Below are positions 7,436 through 15,506 of a DNA stretch of 64,000 nucleotides, piece by piece. The notes beneath the pieces were generated by a model that saw only the letters and a list, made by a program, of their open reading frames with translations, did not search any database and was not told the DNA's origin. The stretch's first letter is position 1. The number at the start of each line of letters is the position of its first letter. The stretch lies in contig PQAO01000032.1 in assembly GCA_003104995.1 (NCBI GenBank), positions 124,001-188,000 of the forward strand, written 5' to 3'. Origin of the DNA: Dehalococcoidia bacterium. GTDB taxonomy: Bacteria > Chloroflexota > Dehalococcoidia > Tepidiformales > Tepidiformaceae. The position numbers and the translations under genes are program-made.

Positions 7436-10138
7436 ATGACTACGCAGACACCCGGCTCGGTCCTACCCCCTGCCTACGAGCCGGCGAGCGTAGAGAGCCG
7501 CGTTTACGAGATGTGGGAATCGGCCGGGCACTTCCAGCCCCGGATCGATTTGGACCGCGAGCCCTACACGATTGTGATGCCGCCACCGAACGTGACGGGC
7601 GAATTGCACCTCGGACACGGCCTGGAGGATGCCATCACGGACGTGCTGGTGCGCTGGCACCGGATGCAGGGTGACCCGACGCTCTGGCTCCCGGGCGAGG
7701 ACCATGCGGGGATAGCGACCCAGAATGTGATTGAGAAGGAGCTCGCGAAGGAAGGGCGGACCCGCCACGAACTCGGGCGGGAGGCGTTCGTAGAGCGGAC
7801 ATGGATGTGGGTGCGGAAGTACCGCAGCCGAATCGCCGACCAGCACCGCAAGCTCGGTGCGAGCGCCGACTGGACGCGTGACGTGTTTACGCTCGACCCC
7901 GGCATCGTGAAGGCGGTGCGGACGACGTTCGTGAACCTTTACAACCACGGGCTCATCTACAAGGGCCTGCGGATGATCAACTGGTGCCCGCGCTGCGAGA
8001 CGGCATTGAGCGACCTGGAAGTCGACTACCTCGACGTTCAGTCGAAGCTCTACTACGTGCGCTACCCGGTGATGGGCGAAGGCGGGATGCCCCTGCCGGC
8101 GTACGTGACGGTTGCCACGACGCGGCCGGAGACCATCGTGGCCGACACCGGCGTGGCGGTGAACCCGGGGGACGAGCGTTACGAAGAGCGGATCGGCCGC
8201 CAACTGCTGTTGCCCATCATCGGACGAGACATCCCGATCGTGACGGACGAGCACGTGAAGCCGGAGTTTGGCACCGGCGCCGTGAAGGTGACTCCCGGCC
8301 ACGACCCGAACGACTGGGAGATCGGGCAGCGGCACGACCTGCCGGTGATCATCGCGATCGACCCGAAGGGGAACATGAACGATGAGGCCGGGCCGTACTC
8401 AGGGATGAGCGCGGAGGACGCGCGTGTTGCGATCCTGCGCGATCTGGAGGACGAGGGCTTCCTGGACCACGCAGAGGATTACACCCACAGCGTCGGCCAC
8501 TGCAGCCGCTGTAAGACGGTGCTCCAGCCGCTGCCAAGCGAGCAATGGTGGATGGCGGTGAACAAGGAGTACGAGCCGGGCCACTCGCTGGCCGGCGACG
8601 CAATCGCGGCGGTAACCGAGGGACGGATTGCTATCGTGCCGCAGCGGTTCGAGAAGGTGTACTTGAACTGGATGGAGAACATCCGGGACTGGTGCATCAG
8701 CCGGCAGCTGTGGTGGGGGCACCAGATCCCGGTGTGGTACTGCGAGAACCGGCACATGGTCTGCCAGGTGGAGGACCCGGACGTGTGCCCGGAGTGTGGC
8801 GGGGCGCTGACGCAGGACGAGGACGTGCTCGACACATGGTTCTCATCGGGGCTGGCACCGCATGCGGACCTAGGGTGGCCGGACGACACCGAGGACCTGC
8901 GCTACTTCTATCCGACTTCCGACATGCAGATGGGCTACGACATCATGTTCTTCTGGTGCGCCCGGATGATCATGTTCGGGCTCTACAACATGCGCGAGCG
9001 TGGGCCAGAGGGGGCCGTGCCGTTCCGGAACGTGCTGTTCCACGGGCTCATCCGCGATGCGAACGGCGAGAAGATGACGAAATCGCGCGGGAACGTGGTC
9101 GACCCGCTGATCGTCGCGTCGACGTATGGCGCGGACGCGTTCCGGTTTGCGGTGCTGACCGGGGCGACGCTCGGCGCGGACCAGAAGTACAGCGACGAGC
9201 GGATGGCGGCGGCCCGGAACTTCGCAAACAAGCTGTGGAACTCGGCGCGGTTCGTGCTAATGAAGGTGGGCCCGCGCGAGATCAAGCGGCCGCACTACCT
9301 GGATAGGGACTTGCTCGCGGTTGAGGACCGCTGGATCATGTCGCGGCTGGAGCAGCTGACGAACGATGCGGACTCGCTGCTGAAGGCGTACCAGCTGGGC
9401 GAGTGTGCCCGGCAGATCGAGGACTTCCTGCGCGGGGAGTTCTGCGACTGGTACATCGAAATGGTGAAACCGCGCCTGCTGGCCGGGGATGAGCGCCCGC
9501 TGCAGGTGCTCGTGCACGTACTCGACCACGGCCTGCGGCTGCTGCACCCGTTCATGCCGTTTGTGACCGAAGAGCTCTGGCAGGCGTTGCGGCCGCAGAT
9601 CGACGACGACATGCCGTCGCAGCTGATCGTCGCGTGGTTCCCGAAGAGCGGGGCGAACTGGAAGGACGCAGCCGCCGAGCAGGCGATGGAGCACGTCATC
9701 GAGGTGAACCGGACCATCCGGAACATCCGCGCCGAGAAGAAGCTCGAGGCGAGTGCGCGGCCGCGGGTGGTGGCCCGGGCCGATGGCTACGCGGGGGCAC
9801 TGCGGGAGACGCTGGGAGCCACGAACTTCACCTCGCGCGTGGAGTTGGAAGTGGTGGATGGGGCGGCTGCGCTGCCCGCGGGCGAGTGGGGCTTCGGGCG
9901 CGTGGCGGACACGGAGGTCGCGGTGGCACTGCCCGAAGTGGACACCGCGGCGGAGCGTGCCCGGCTGGAGAAAGAGCTGGCCGAGGCGAGTGCCCACATG
10001 GAGAGGCTCGACAAGCAGCTCGGCAACGAGACGTTCCGGGCGAAAGCGCCGACGCACGTCATCCAGGGAATGGAAGGCACGCTTGCCGAGACCCGCGACC
10101 GGGTGGCGGGGCTGCGGGAGCGGCTGGGGACGTTGTAG
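7436..10138 (+). CDS. valS: Valyl-tRNA synthetase
   Basis: A 900-residue class I aminoacyl-tRNA synthetase charging tRNA-Val with valine. The HIGH motif is HLGH at residues 58-61 (PPPNVTGELHLGHG), and the KMSKS loop is KMTKSRGNVVDP from residue 546. The CP1 editing domain has TTRPETIVADTGVAVNP. The C-terminal anticodon domain and coiled-coil arm (RLEKELAEASAHMERLDKQL) are present, so the gene is full length. The last 163 bases recur as a degenerate copy at 10363-10518, beyond the next gene. A short CCACGGC/GCCGTGG hairpin lies at 7392-7410 in the leader; no T-box is seen in the 93-base intergenic space. Confidence 0.98.
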   Translation: MTTQTPGSVLPPAYEPASVESRVYEMWESAGHFQPRIDLDREPYTIVMPPPNVTGELHLGHGLEDAITDVLVRWHRMQGDPTLWLPGEDHAGIATQNVIEKELAKEGRTRHELGREAFVERTWMWVRKYRSRIADQHRKLGASADWTRDVFTLDPGIVKAVRTTFVNLYNHGLIYKGLRMINWCPRCETALSDLEVDYLDVQSKLYYVRYPVMGEGGMPLPAYVTVATTRPETIVADTGVAVNPGDERYEERIGRQLLLPIIGRDIPIVTDEHVKPEFGTGAVKVTPGHDPNDWEIGQRHDLPVIIAIDPKGNMNDEAGPYSGMSAEDARVAILRDLEDEGFLDHAEDYTHSVGHCSRCKTVLQPLPSEQWWMAVNKEYEPGHSLAGDAIAAVTEGRIAIVPQRFEKVYLNWMENIRDWCISRQLWWGHQIPVWYCENRHMVCQVEDPDVCPECGGALTQDEDVLDTWFSSGLAPHADLGWPDDTEDLRYFYPTSDMQMGYDIMFFWCARMIMFGLYNMRERGPEGAVPFRNVLFHGLIRDANGEKMTKSRGNVVDPLIVASTYGADAFRFAVLTGATLGADQKYSDERMAAARNFANKLWNSARFVLMKVGPREIKRPHYLDRDLLAVEDRWIMSRLEQLTNDADSLLKAYQLGECARQIEDFLRGEFCDWYIEMVKPRLLAGDERPLQVLVHVLDHGLRLLHPFMPFVTEELWQALRPQIDDDMPSQLIVAWFPKSGANWKDAAAEQAMEHVIEVNRTIRNIRAEKKLEASARPRVVARADGYAGALRETLGATNFTSRVELEVVDGAAALPAGEWGFGRVADTEVAVALPEVDTAAERARLEKELAEASAHMERLDKQLGNETFRAKAPTHVIQGMEGTLAETRDRVAGLRERLGTL

Positions 10139-10363
10139 GTGCCAAAGGTCCGCTACGCGGTGGTGTTCGAAAAGGGCGACAACAACTACGCGGCATACGT
10201 TCCCGACCTGCCTGGCTGCGTTTCGACTGGCAAGACCCGCGAGGACGTGGAGCGGAACATTCGCGAGGCCGTCGCTTTTCACATTGAGGGCCTCGGCCTG
10301 ACCGGGCAGCCAGTGCCCGCGCCCACGGCGTGGGTGGAAGAAGTGGAGATTGCCGGGGCATAG
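10139..10363 (+). CDS. HicB-family (UPF0150) protein
   Basis: A 74-residue protein starting at a GTG directly after the valS TAG. The sequence VRYAVVFEKGDNNYAAYVPDLPGC and TREDVERNIREAVAFHIEGL is the HicB/UPF0150 partial RNase H fold that neutralises HicA mRNA interferases. No HicA-like double-stranded-RNA-binding toxin adjoins it, so this is a solitary HicB-like protein, a widespread class of unclear role. It sits exactly between two copies of the valS 3' end, suggesting insertion with duplication of the target. Confidence 0.82.
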   Translation: MPKVRYAVVFEKGDNNYAAYVPDLPGCVSTGKTREDVERNIREAVAFHIEGLGLTGQPVPAPTAWVEEVEIAGA

Positions 10364-10518
10364 CTGGCTGAAGCGAGTGCCACAGAGAGCGGCTCGAAAA
10401 GCAGCTCGGCAACGAGACGTTCCGCGCGAAGGCGCCGGAGCACGTGATCGCGGGGATGGAAGGCACGCTGGCGGAGACGCGGGACGCCGGGTTGCGGGAG
10501 CGGCTGGGGGCGCTGTAG
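10363..10518 (+). pseudogene. Degenerate duplicate of the valS 3' end
   Basis: This stretch aligns along its whole length to the last 163 bases of valS (9976-10138). It begins GCTGGCTGAAGCGAGTGCC, shares the exact run GCTCGGCAACGAGACGTTCC, and ends with the same GCGGGAGCGGCTGGGG..G(T)TGTAG-type terminus, including TAG. A one-base deletion near the start breaks the original frame, and six bases are missing near the end. It is non-coding debris from a duplication. Together the two copies form direct repeats of about 160 bases flanking the hicB-like gene. Confidence 0.88.
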
Positions 10519-10531
10519 CTCTTTCGTTTGA

Positions 10532-10605
10532 GTCGAAGGCCGGCATGACAAGAATCCCCCATCGGGGGATGTACTCCAGCCCGATGGGGGCCTACGGTCT
10601 TCGAC
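10532..10605. promoter_or_regulatory. Nested inverted repeats upstream of a secreted-protein gene
   Basis: An outer stem GTCGAAG/CTTCGAC (10532-10538 with 10599-10605) encloses a perfect 11-base stem CCCCCATCGGG/CCCGATGGGGG (10556-10566 with 10580-10590). The left arm also makes the alternative compact palindrome AATCCCCC-ATC-GGGGGAT (10553-10570). It could act as an RNA leader, as a terminator of the valS-hicB unit without a U-run, or as a regulator binding site. A similar palindrome occurs at 12112-12130. Confidence 0.5.
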
Positions 10606-10628
10606 ATCCTGACGTGAGGGAGATTGCG

Positions 10629-11027
10629 ATGAAGACCAGGCAGATCGGGTGGCGGACGGTGGCGACGGGCCTTCTGGGGTTGGTGCTAACGGCTCTGATC
10701 GTACGGAGCCCGCTCCCGGCTCAAGCCGATGCGGGCTACTGGTCCGACGGGTGGCCAGCATGTAACTGGGTGGGAGCCACGTGGTTCAACCCATCTACTG
10801 TGGGCTGGGGTAAGACCGAAGGCCCAACATCCTGCGCCGATCGCGCCGTGCTCCGGCTTGAATGGTACGACGGGTCGCAATGGCATGACACGGGCTTCGT
10901 CTACAGCGCGTGGGGCGTGAATTGGAACCAAATGGGTGGCTCACCAGCCTACAGTCTGGTTGGGACGCACCAGATCCATGTCATTGGTTGGGGATACAGC
11001 AATTGGGGCGGAACGCAGGAGCCCTAA
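10629..11027 (+). CDS. Small secreted aromatic-rich protein of unknown function
   Basis: A 132-residue protein with a clear Sec signal peptide: MKTRQ, then a hydrophobic core TVATGLLGLVLTALIV and a likely cut after PAQADA. The mature part of about 98 residues is rich in Trp, Tyr and Gly (YWSDGWPACNWVGATWF, VYSAWGVNWNQMGG, HVIGWGYSNWGG) and has two cysteines, probably a disulfide. I recognise no family. GAGGGAG lies just upstream of the ATG. It heads a cluster with a four-cysteine exported protein and a transmembrane LuxR-type regulator. Similar aromatic-rich exported proteins occur at 46.8-47.2 and 55.1-55.9 kb, without convincing alignment to this one. Confidence 0.7.
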   Translation: MKTRQIGWRTVATGLLGLVLTALIVRSPLPAQADAGYWSDGWPACNWVGATWFNPSTVGWGKTEGPTSCADRAVLRLEWYDGSQWHDTGFVYSAWGVNWNQMGGSPAYSLVGTHQIHVIGWGYSNWGGTQEP

Positions 11028-11078
11028 ACTCGAAGTGGCTGGCCACCCGACCTGCAGCTCAACATCACCAGTATCCCG

Positions 11079-11119
11079 AAAGGAGACAACCAACCATGAA
11101 AAGGAGACAACCAACCATG
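11079..11119 (+). repeat. Tandem duplication of ribosome-binding site plus start codon
   Basis: The 20-base unit AAAGGAGACAACCAACCATG occurs at 11079-11098 and again at 11100-11119, with period 21. Each copy holds an AAAGGAG Shine-Dalgarno and an ATG at the same spacing. Because 21 is a multiple of three, both ATGs are in frame with the following gene. This gives two complete initiation sites that differ by seven residues. Confidence 0.9.
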
Positions 11120-11815
11120 GCTCGACGGAGAGTTGCTGGCATCCTGGGCATGGTGGCAATCGCCGGTGTCGTAATCGGTGGGTTCGTCGGCGCAAACACC
11201 GCTGGCACGGCGGCGGCCGGGAAGCACCAGCCTCCTCCGTCGGCTGTGGCGGTGATGGACACCGCCGAGCCAACCCCCACGGCCGCCCCGCTCGATAGGT
11301 CGGTGCGCAGAGTCCCGGCTGCCGCCTTTGAGCGCTTGCGAGCGTCCGCCAGCCCGGATGAGTGGGCACTGATCGAGGATGGCGTTGTGACTCGTGCAGA
11401 GATAGAGGCCGCATTCGTGGCGGCGGAAGTCTGCACCCGGAGCGCTGCAGCACAGATCGGCGGAGTGATCCTGGGGCCCACCCCCATGTTCGATCCGGAC
11501 GGCGCCGTCCGCTTTGCACCCGGCCGATCGGAATCGAAGACTGCACTGGACGCAGTGGGCGACGCGCACCAGATGTGTGTCGAGCGATACTTCGATGACG
11601 TGCTTGCGGCTTGGGACATGGAGCGCACCTACACCGCCTATCAACCCCTGTGGGATAGGATTGCCGACTGTCTGGCGACCAGGGGGTATGCGGCGAAACA
11701 CGGCATGGATCGCCGACAGCTTGCCGAGACTGTCGGAAGGCCGGGAGATGCCATTCCCGAGTTCCATGATTGTGAGGCCAGCGCCAGTAGTCAACCGATG
11801 GCGGAGGAGGATTGA
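11096..11815 (+). CDS. Membrane-anchored or secreted four-cysteine family protein (copy A)
   Basis: A 239-residue protein (232 from the second ATG at 11117). A basic N-terminus and hydrophobic stretch (residues 13-34, VAGILGMVAIAGVVIGGFVG) give a signal peptide or anchor, followed by a Pro/Thr/Ala linker. The domain from about residue 74 has ALIEDGVVTRAEIEAAFVAA and cysteines at 113, 161, 192 and 226. It aligns with the ectodomain of the next gene (cysteines 231, 277, 308, 342; the last two spacings identical at 31 and 34) and more distantly with the lipoprotein at 46.1 kb. Four conserved extracytoplasmic cysteines suggest two disulfides. No known family is recognised and the function is unknown; adjacency to its regulator-fused paralogue suggests a shared ligand or partner. 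Confidence 0.75.
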   Translation: MKRRQPTMARRRVAGILGMVAIAGVVIGGFVGANTAGTAAAGKHQPPPSAVAVMDTAEPTPTAAPLDRSVRRVPAAAFERLRASASPDEWALIEDGVVTRAEIEAAFVAAEVCTRSAAAQIGGVILGPTPMFDPDGAVRFAPGRSESKTALDAVGDAHQMCVERYFDDVLAAWDMERTYTAYQPLWDRIADCLATRGYAAKHGMDRRQLAETVGRPGDAIPEFHDCEASASSQPMAEED

Positions 11816-11915
11816 CTGATCCCCCGCGGTACGTTCGGCCGCGTTCGCACCGGAGCAGTTGCGGCATGCGCACCCGTGTGGTAGCCCTTGAGTTGATAGG
11901 GCGGGGGCTCGCAAC

Positions 11916-12980
11916 GTGAACGACAATGGACTGACACCGAGGGAACGCGAAGTCGCGCGGCTCATCTCCGAGGGCAGGACGAACCGGGAGATCGCGGACC
12001 TGTTCGTTGTGTCGCCGGAGACCGTCAAGACGCACGTCTCGCACATCCTTCGGAAGCTGGAACTGCGGAGCAGGCACCAGGTGGCCGCCTGGTACCGGGA
12101 GGCGCACCTGAAATCCCCCGGCGGGGGATTGAACGCCCCGGACGAAGATCGCCATAGTCCCGGCAGGTGGCGCGGCCGGACGGAACGGCCAGCCACCGCA
12201 ATCCCAGCGCGGGGTGGGGGTTTTGGCGCGGTCAGCATGAATCGAAGGTGGATTGGCTGGCCGGTGGCGGCGGGCCTGGCGCTGCTCGTTGTCGTGGGCG
12301 CGGGGTTTGCACTGGTTCGAGCAAACGGGGGCGGGATCGCGGGAGAATCCGCGCCAGAGTCTCGCGTGAGCGCGGTGCAGCCCCCATCCCCGAAGCCGTT
12401 GATGAACGTGTACCTCCCGCGCGACCCGGAACCGGAGCCATGGGGGCTCGACACCCGGCCGGTGGAGCCCCCGCAGTGGGGAACAATCCCGCCAGGAGAT
12501 GTGGATGTCCTTCTCCGGAGAGCGTCTCCCGAGGAACTGGCAGTGATCGCCGACGGCGTCATTACTCGCGACGAGTTCCTTGGCGCGTTCATGGCTGCCC
12601 ACGCCTGTTCGGTGGAGGCGGCGGAAGCCATCGGGGGAGTGGTGGTCCACGAGCCGAACCTGACCGGCGCCGAACCGCAGTTTGGCGGGATGCATTCGGA
12701 CAATCCGGCCGCGTTGAGTAAGGCCGGCAACGCGCACATGGACTGCGTCGAGACGTACTTCAACGAGGTCCTGGCGGCGTGGGGCATGGCCACTTCCGGA
12801 GCAGTCCAGCAGCCGCTGATGGACGCGATCGGGCGTTGCCTTACTGCCCTGGGCTATACCGTCCCCGAGGGGGCGAACCGCCGACAGCTTGGGGAGGCGG
12901 TGGGTGAGCCGGGGGACGATATCTCCGACTTCTACGCCTGTGAAGAGCAGGCGAGCCGGTCTGTTGCGGGAGCTGGCTAA
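11916..12980 (+). CDS. Transmembrane LuxR-type regulator with four-cysteine ectodomain (copy B)
   Basis: A 354-residue protein starting at GTG. Residues 5-62 are a GerE/LuxR helix-turn-helix: LTPREREVARLISEGRTNRE, then SPETVKTHVSHILRKL. After a basic linker, residues 112-134 (WIGWPVAAGLALLVVVGAGF) form one transmembrane helix. Residues 190-345 are an outside domain with VIADGVITRDEFLGAF and four cysteines (231, 277, 308, 342), paralogous to the upstream neighbour. The order DNA-binding domain-helix-sensor resembles ToxR/CadC one-component regulators but with a LuxR-type HTH. No receiver domain or kinase is nearby. I infer a membrane sensor that directly controls nearby exported-protein genes. 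An internal ATG at 12238 could yield the membrane part alone. Confidence 0.8.
   Translation: MNDNGLTPREREVARLISEGRTNREIADLFVVSPETVKTHVSHILRKLELRSRHQVAAWYREAHLKSPGGGLNAPDEDRHSPGRWRGRTERPATAIPARGGGFGAVSMNRRWIGWPVAAGLALLVVVGAGFALVRANGGGIAGESAPESRVSAVQPPSPKPLMNVYLPRDPEPEPWGLDTRPVEPPQWGTIPPGDVDVLLRRASPEELAVIADGVITRDEFLGAFMAAHACSVEAAEAIGGVVVHEPNLTGAEPQFGGMHSDNPAALSKAGNAHMDCVETYFNEVLAAWGMATSGAVQQPLMDAIGRCLTALGYTVPEGANRRQLGEAVGEPGDDISDFYACEEQASRSVAGAG
12112..12130. promoter_or_regulatory. Perfect palindrome AATCCCCC-N3-GGGGGATT inside the regulator gene
   Basis: Eight-base arms around GGC, encoding KSPGGGLN in the linker between HTH and membrane helix. Nearly the same palindrome (AATCCCCC-ATC-GGGGGAT) precedes the secreted-protein gene at 10553-10570, and a half site ATCCCCCGCGG lies at 11819-11829, about 90 bases before this gene's GTG. 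This is a candidate operator for the LuxR-type HTH, or coincidence in GC-rich DNA. Confidence 0.35.
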
Positions 12981-13044
12981 GTTGCCTTCGAGGTGATTCG
13001 GCCACGGGCTGTAGAATCCCGGCACTGAGCGCGGAGGTGCCGGG

Positions 13045-13923
13045 ATGTCTGAATGGATCGATGACTCTTACGTAGGGAAGTACCTGGGCCGGCATGACTA
13101 CGTTGTCGATGAGGCGATGATCGCTGGACACGTGGCGGCCACGCGGGACGCGCACCCGTGGTACACGGGCGAATCGCCGGTGGGTGGGCCGCTGGCCCCG
13201 GCGTTGCTGCTGCACAGCGAGCAGTACGCGTACCGGCTGCGCGACTGGTACCTGCCGAAGCTGTTCGGGAACCTCCACATCAAACAGGAGTGGGACCTGT
13301 TTCGGGCAGTGCCGGTGGGGTCGGGGCTGTGGACGCACGGGATGATCACGGATCGCTATATCCGCAAGGACCGGGACGTCGTGGTGATGGAGTTCTCGAT
13401 CTTCGATGGCGAGGACGTGATGGTGGCGCGGGGACGCTGCCATCAGTCGTTCTTGCTGGATGTGGACGCGGCAGCGACCGTTGTGGACAAGGACCAGGCG
13501 GCGAAGAAGGCGCCCCGCGCGGAGGAGGCGAGGGCCGAGCCGGTGGAGGTGCTCGAACCGGTGCGGAAGGTGGCGGACCTGGAGTTGTGCATGGCCTTCA
13601 GCGGCCCGAACAGGAATTACCATAACGACCGGGAGGAGGCGAAGAAGCTGGGGTTCCCGGACGTGGTGGTACAGGGGACGATGAGCACGACCTTCATCTC
13701 GGAGATGCTGACGAACCGCTTCGGCATGGGGTGGATCGCTGGCGGGAAGATGTCGCTGAACTTGACCAACGTGCTCTGGGGCGGTGAAGCGGTGACGGCG
13801 TGCGGAGTGGTGCGCCAGGTGACCCCCGAAGGGCCGCGCCGGCGCGCACACCTGGACGTGTGGACCGAGAAGGACGACGGAACGAAGACGCTCGCGGGGA
13901 CCGCGAGCGCCCTGCTGGACTGA
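13045..13923 (+). CDS. MaoC-like double-hotdog hydratase/dehydratase
   Basis: A 292-residue protein. The N-terminal half (YVGKYLGRHDYVVDEAMIAG, then WYTGESPVGGPLAPALLL) resembles the FAS1-like dehydratase hotdog. The C-terminal half carries a MaoC-type AFSGPNRNYHNDREEAKKLG and a VVVQGTMSTTFISEML segment. In active MaoC enzymes an Asp/His pair in this region hydrates enoyl-CoAs; here a YHND motif could supply it. Two linked hotdogs form the usual pseudo-dimer. A charged Ala/Glu-rich linker (about residues 150-175) joins them. It probably serves acyl-CoA degradation, in keeping with the dehydrogenases elsewhere, but it has no operon partner. Confidence 0.72.
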   Translation: MSEWIDDSYVGKYLGRHDYVVDEAMIAGHVAATRDAHPWYTGESPVGGPLAPALLLHSEQYAYRLRDWYLPKLFGNLHIKQEWDLFRAVPVGSGLWTHGMITDRYIRKDRDVVVMEFSIFDGEDVMVARGRCHQSFLLDVDAAATVVDKDQAAKKAPRAEEARAEPVEVLEPVRKVADLELCMAFSGPNRNYHNDREEAKKLGFPDVVVQGTMSTTFISEMLTNRFGMGWIAGGKMSLNLTNVLWGGEAVTACGVVRQVTPEGPRRRAHLDVWTEKDDGTKTLAGTASALLD

Positions 13924-14036
13924 TGCGGCGCACCGCGTTTCGGATCGCTCCGATGCTTGCGAACGCGTTGCAGTTCGCGTCCACCGCAGGGTTCGTGGTT
14001 GATCCGTAGCACTGGCGTGGTGCCTACTGGAGGGAG

Positions 14037-15506
14037 ATGCCCATTCGTGCCGACCTGATCCTCGCCAACCGCGCCTACCTGGACCACGAAGCGCCGCGCT
14101 CGGCCGAATCCCCGTCGCCGGCGGGCAGCGGCGGATTGCTGGCGGCGGTCCGGCCAATCATCGCTCCATGGGATGGGTCGCGGGGGACGACATGGATCGG
14201 TGCGGGTCTGGGGCGCTACGACCGGGAGTGGACCGATGCGCGGGGCTTCGAGATGATCGAGACGCCCCGGGGCGAGGTGCGCCACCGGCGCCTGTACTTC
14301 GGCCCCTCGACGTGGGCCGCGCACTACGGAGAGGTTTCGAATAGCTTCCTCTGGCCGCTGGTGCACCTGGTCCGCGAGGATCTGCCGAAGGTGACCGGGT
14401 ATTACCCGGCGCCGGCAGCGCCAACCGATGAGGACTGGGCTTCGTACCTGGCCGTGAACGCCGCCTTCGCGGACGCCGCCGCCGATGAGACCAGTGCCGC
14501 CACGGCGTGGGTGCACGACTACCAGCTCACGCTCGTCCCGCGCATGTTGCGAGAGCGGGGCTTCCGCGGGCGGATCGGGTTCTTCCTGCACACGCCCTTC
14601 CCAAGCCTGGAAGTGGCACAGCCCTATTTGGTCGAAGGGGCCGGGCGCTGCTTCGGCGAAGTAATCCGGGGGATCCTTGGTGCGGACCTCGTGGGACTGC
14701 AATCGCTGAACGACCTGGTGCGATTCGTGGCGGCCGCGACACGGCTGCCCGGCGTGACGCTGGAGCGCGGCGGCGTGATGTCCCATGGCCGTTTCGTCCG
14801 GTGCTCGGCCTATCCGGTCGGGATCGATGTCGACGATGTGCTCTCGGTGGCGACCTCGGCGGGACCACCGGACCGGATACGAGCCGCGCGAGAGGCCGGG
14901 CTACCGCTGGTGGTGGGGCTCGAACGCAGTGACTTCACCAAGGGGATACCGGAGCGGCTGCGGGCGATGGCGGCTGCCTACCGCGCGGGCGCGCGGTTCG
15001 CTTACGTGGGGATCGCCGCGCCGACTCGTGAGGGTGTGCGCGCCTATGAAGCGCTGGACGCAGCGATCGAGCGCGAGGCTACCCGGGCGCAAGAAGCAGC
15101 TTTCGCGGCCGGCTGCCCATTTGTGAATGTTCGTGCCAACGTGGGGTGGCATGACGTTGTGGCGCTCCAACGCGAAGCTGATGTGGTGTTCACGTCGTCC
15201 CTGGCAGACGGCCAGAACCTCGTGCCGCTGCAGGCGGCGATCGCGCAATCGGCGCGCCCCGCCCGGGAACGCGGCGTCATCATCACCGGGCGTGATGCAG
15301 GGGTGGCGAGCGCGTATGCAGGGTACGAGCCGGATGGGCTGGTGACGGTCGATCCGCTGGACGAAGGACAGATGGTGCACACGCTCACTGAGGCGCTGGA
15401 GGCCCGGCCGGGGCGCATTAGCGAACGATTGATCGGCGAGGTGCGGTCGCGAGACGCGCTCGCCTGGGCCACCCGCTTTCTGACGGACCTGGAGGACACA
15501 TGCTGA
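14037..15506 (+). CDS. otsA: Trehalose-6-phosphate synthase (GT20)
   Basis: A 489-residue GT-B glycosyltransferase that joins glucose from a nucleotide sugar to glucose-6-phosphate. Family marks are NSFLWPLVHL, AWVHDYQLTLVPRMLRER, IGFFLHTPFPS, YPVGIDVDDV and the LVVGLERSDFTKGIPERL donor-site block with the essential Arg/Lys. The late segment VFTSSLADGQNLVPLQ replaces the usual SLRDGMNLV, a mild deviation. GGAGGGAG precedes the ATG. Its stop overlaps the otsB start, so the two are co-translated to make trehalose, a compatible solute. Confidence 0.93.
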   Translation: MPIRADLILANRAYLDHEAPRSAESPSPAGSGGLLAAVRPIIAPWDGSRGTTWIGAGLGRYDREWTDARGFEMIETPRGEVRHRRLYFGPSTWAAHYGEVSNSFLWPLVHLVREDLPKVTGYYPAPAAPTDEDWASYLAVNAAFADAAADETSAATAWVHDYQLTLVPRMLRERGFRGRIGFFLHTPFPSLEVAQPYLVEGAGRCFGEVIRGILGADLVGLQSLNDLVRFVAAATRLPGVTLERGGVMSHGRFVRCSAYPVGIDVDDVLSVATSAGPPDRIRAAREAGLPLVVGLERSDFTKGIPERLRAMAAAYRAGARFAYVGIAAPTREGVRAYEALDAAIEREATRAQEAAFAAGCPFVNVRANVGWHDVVALQREADVVFTSSLADGQNLVPLQAAIAQSARPARERGVIITGRDAGVASAYAGYEPDGLVTVDPLDEGQMVHTLTEALEARPGRISERLIGEVRSRDALAWATRFLTDLEDTC

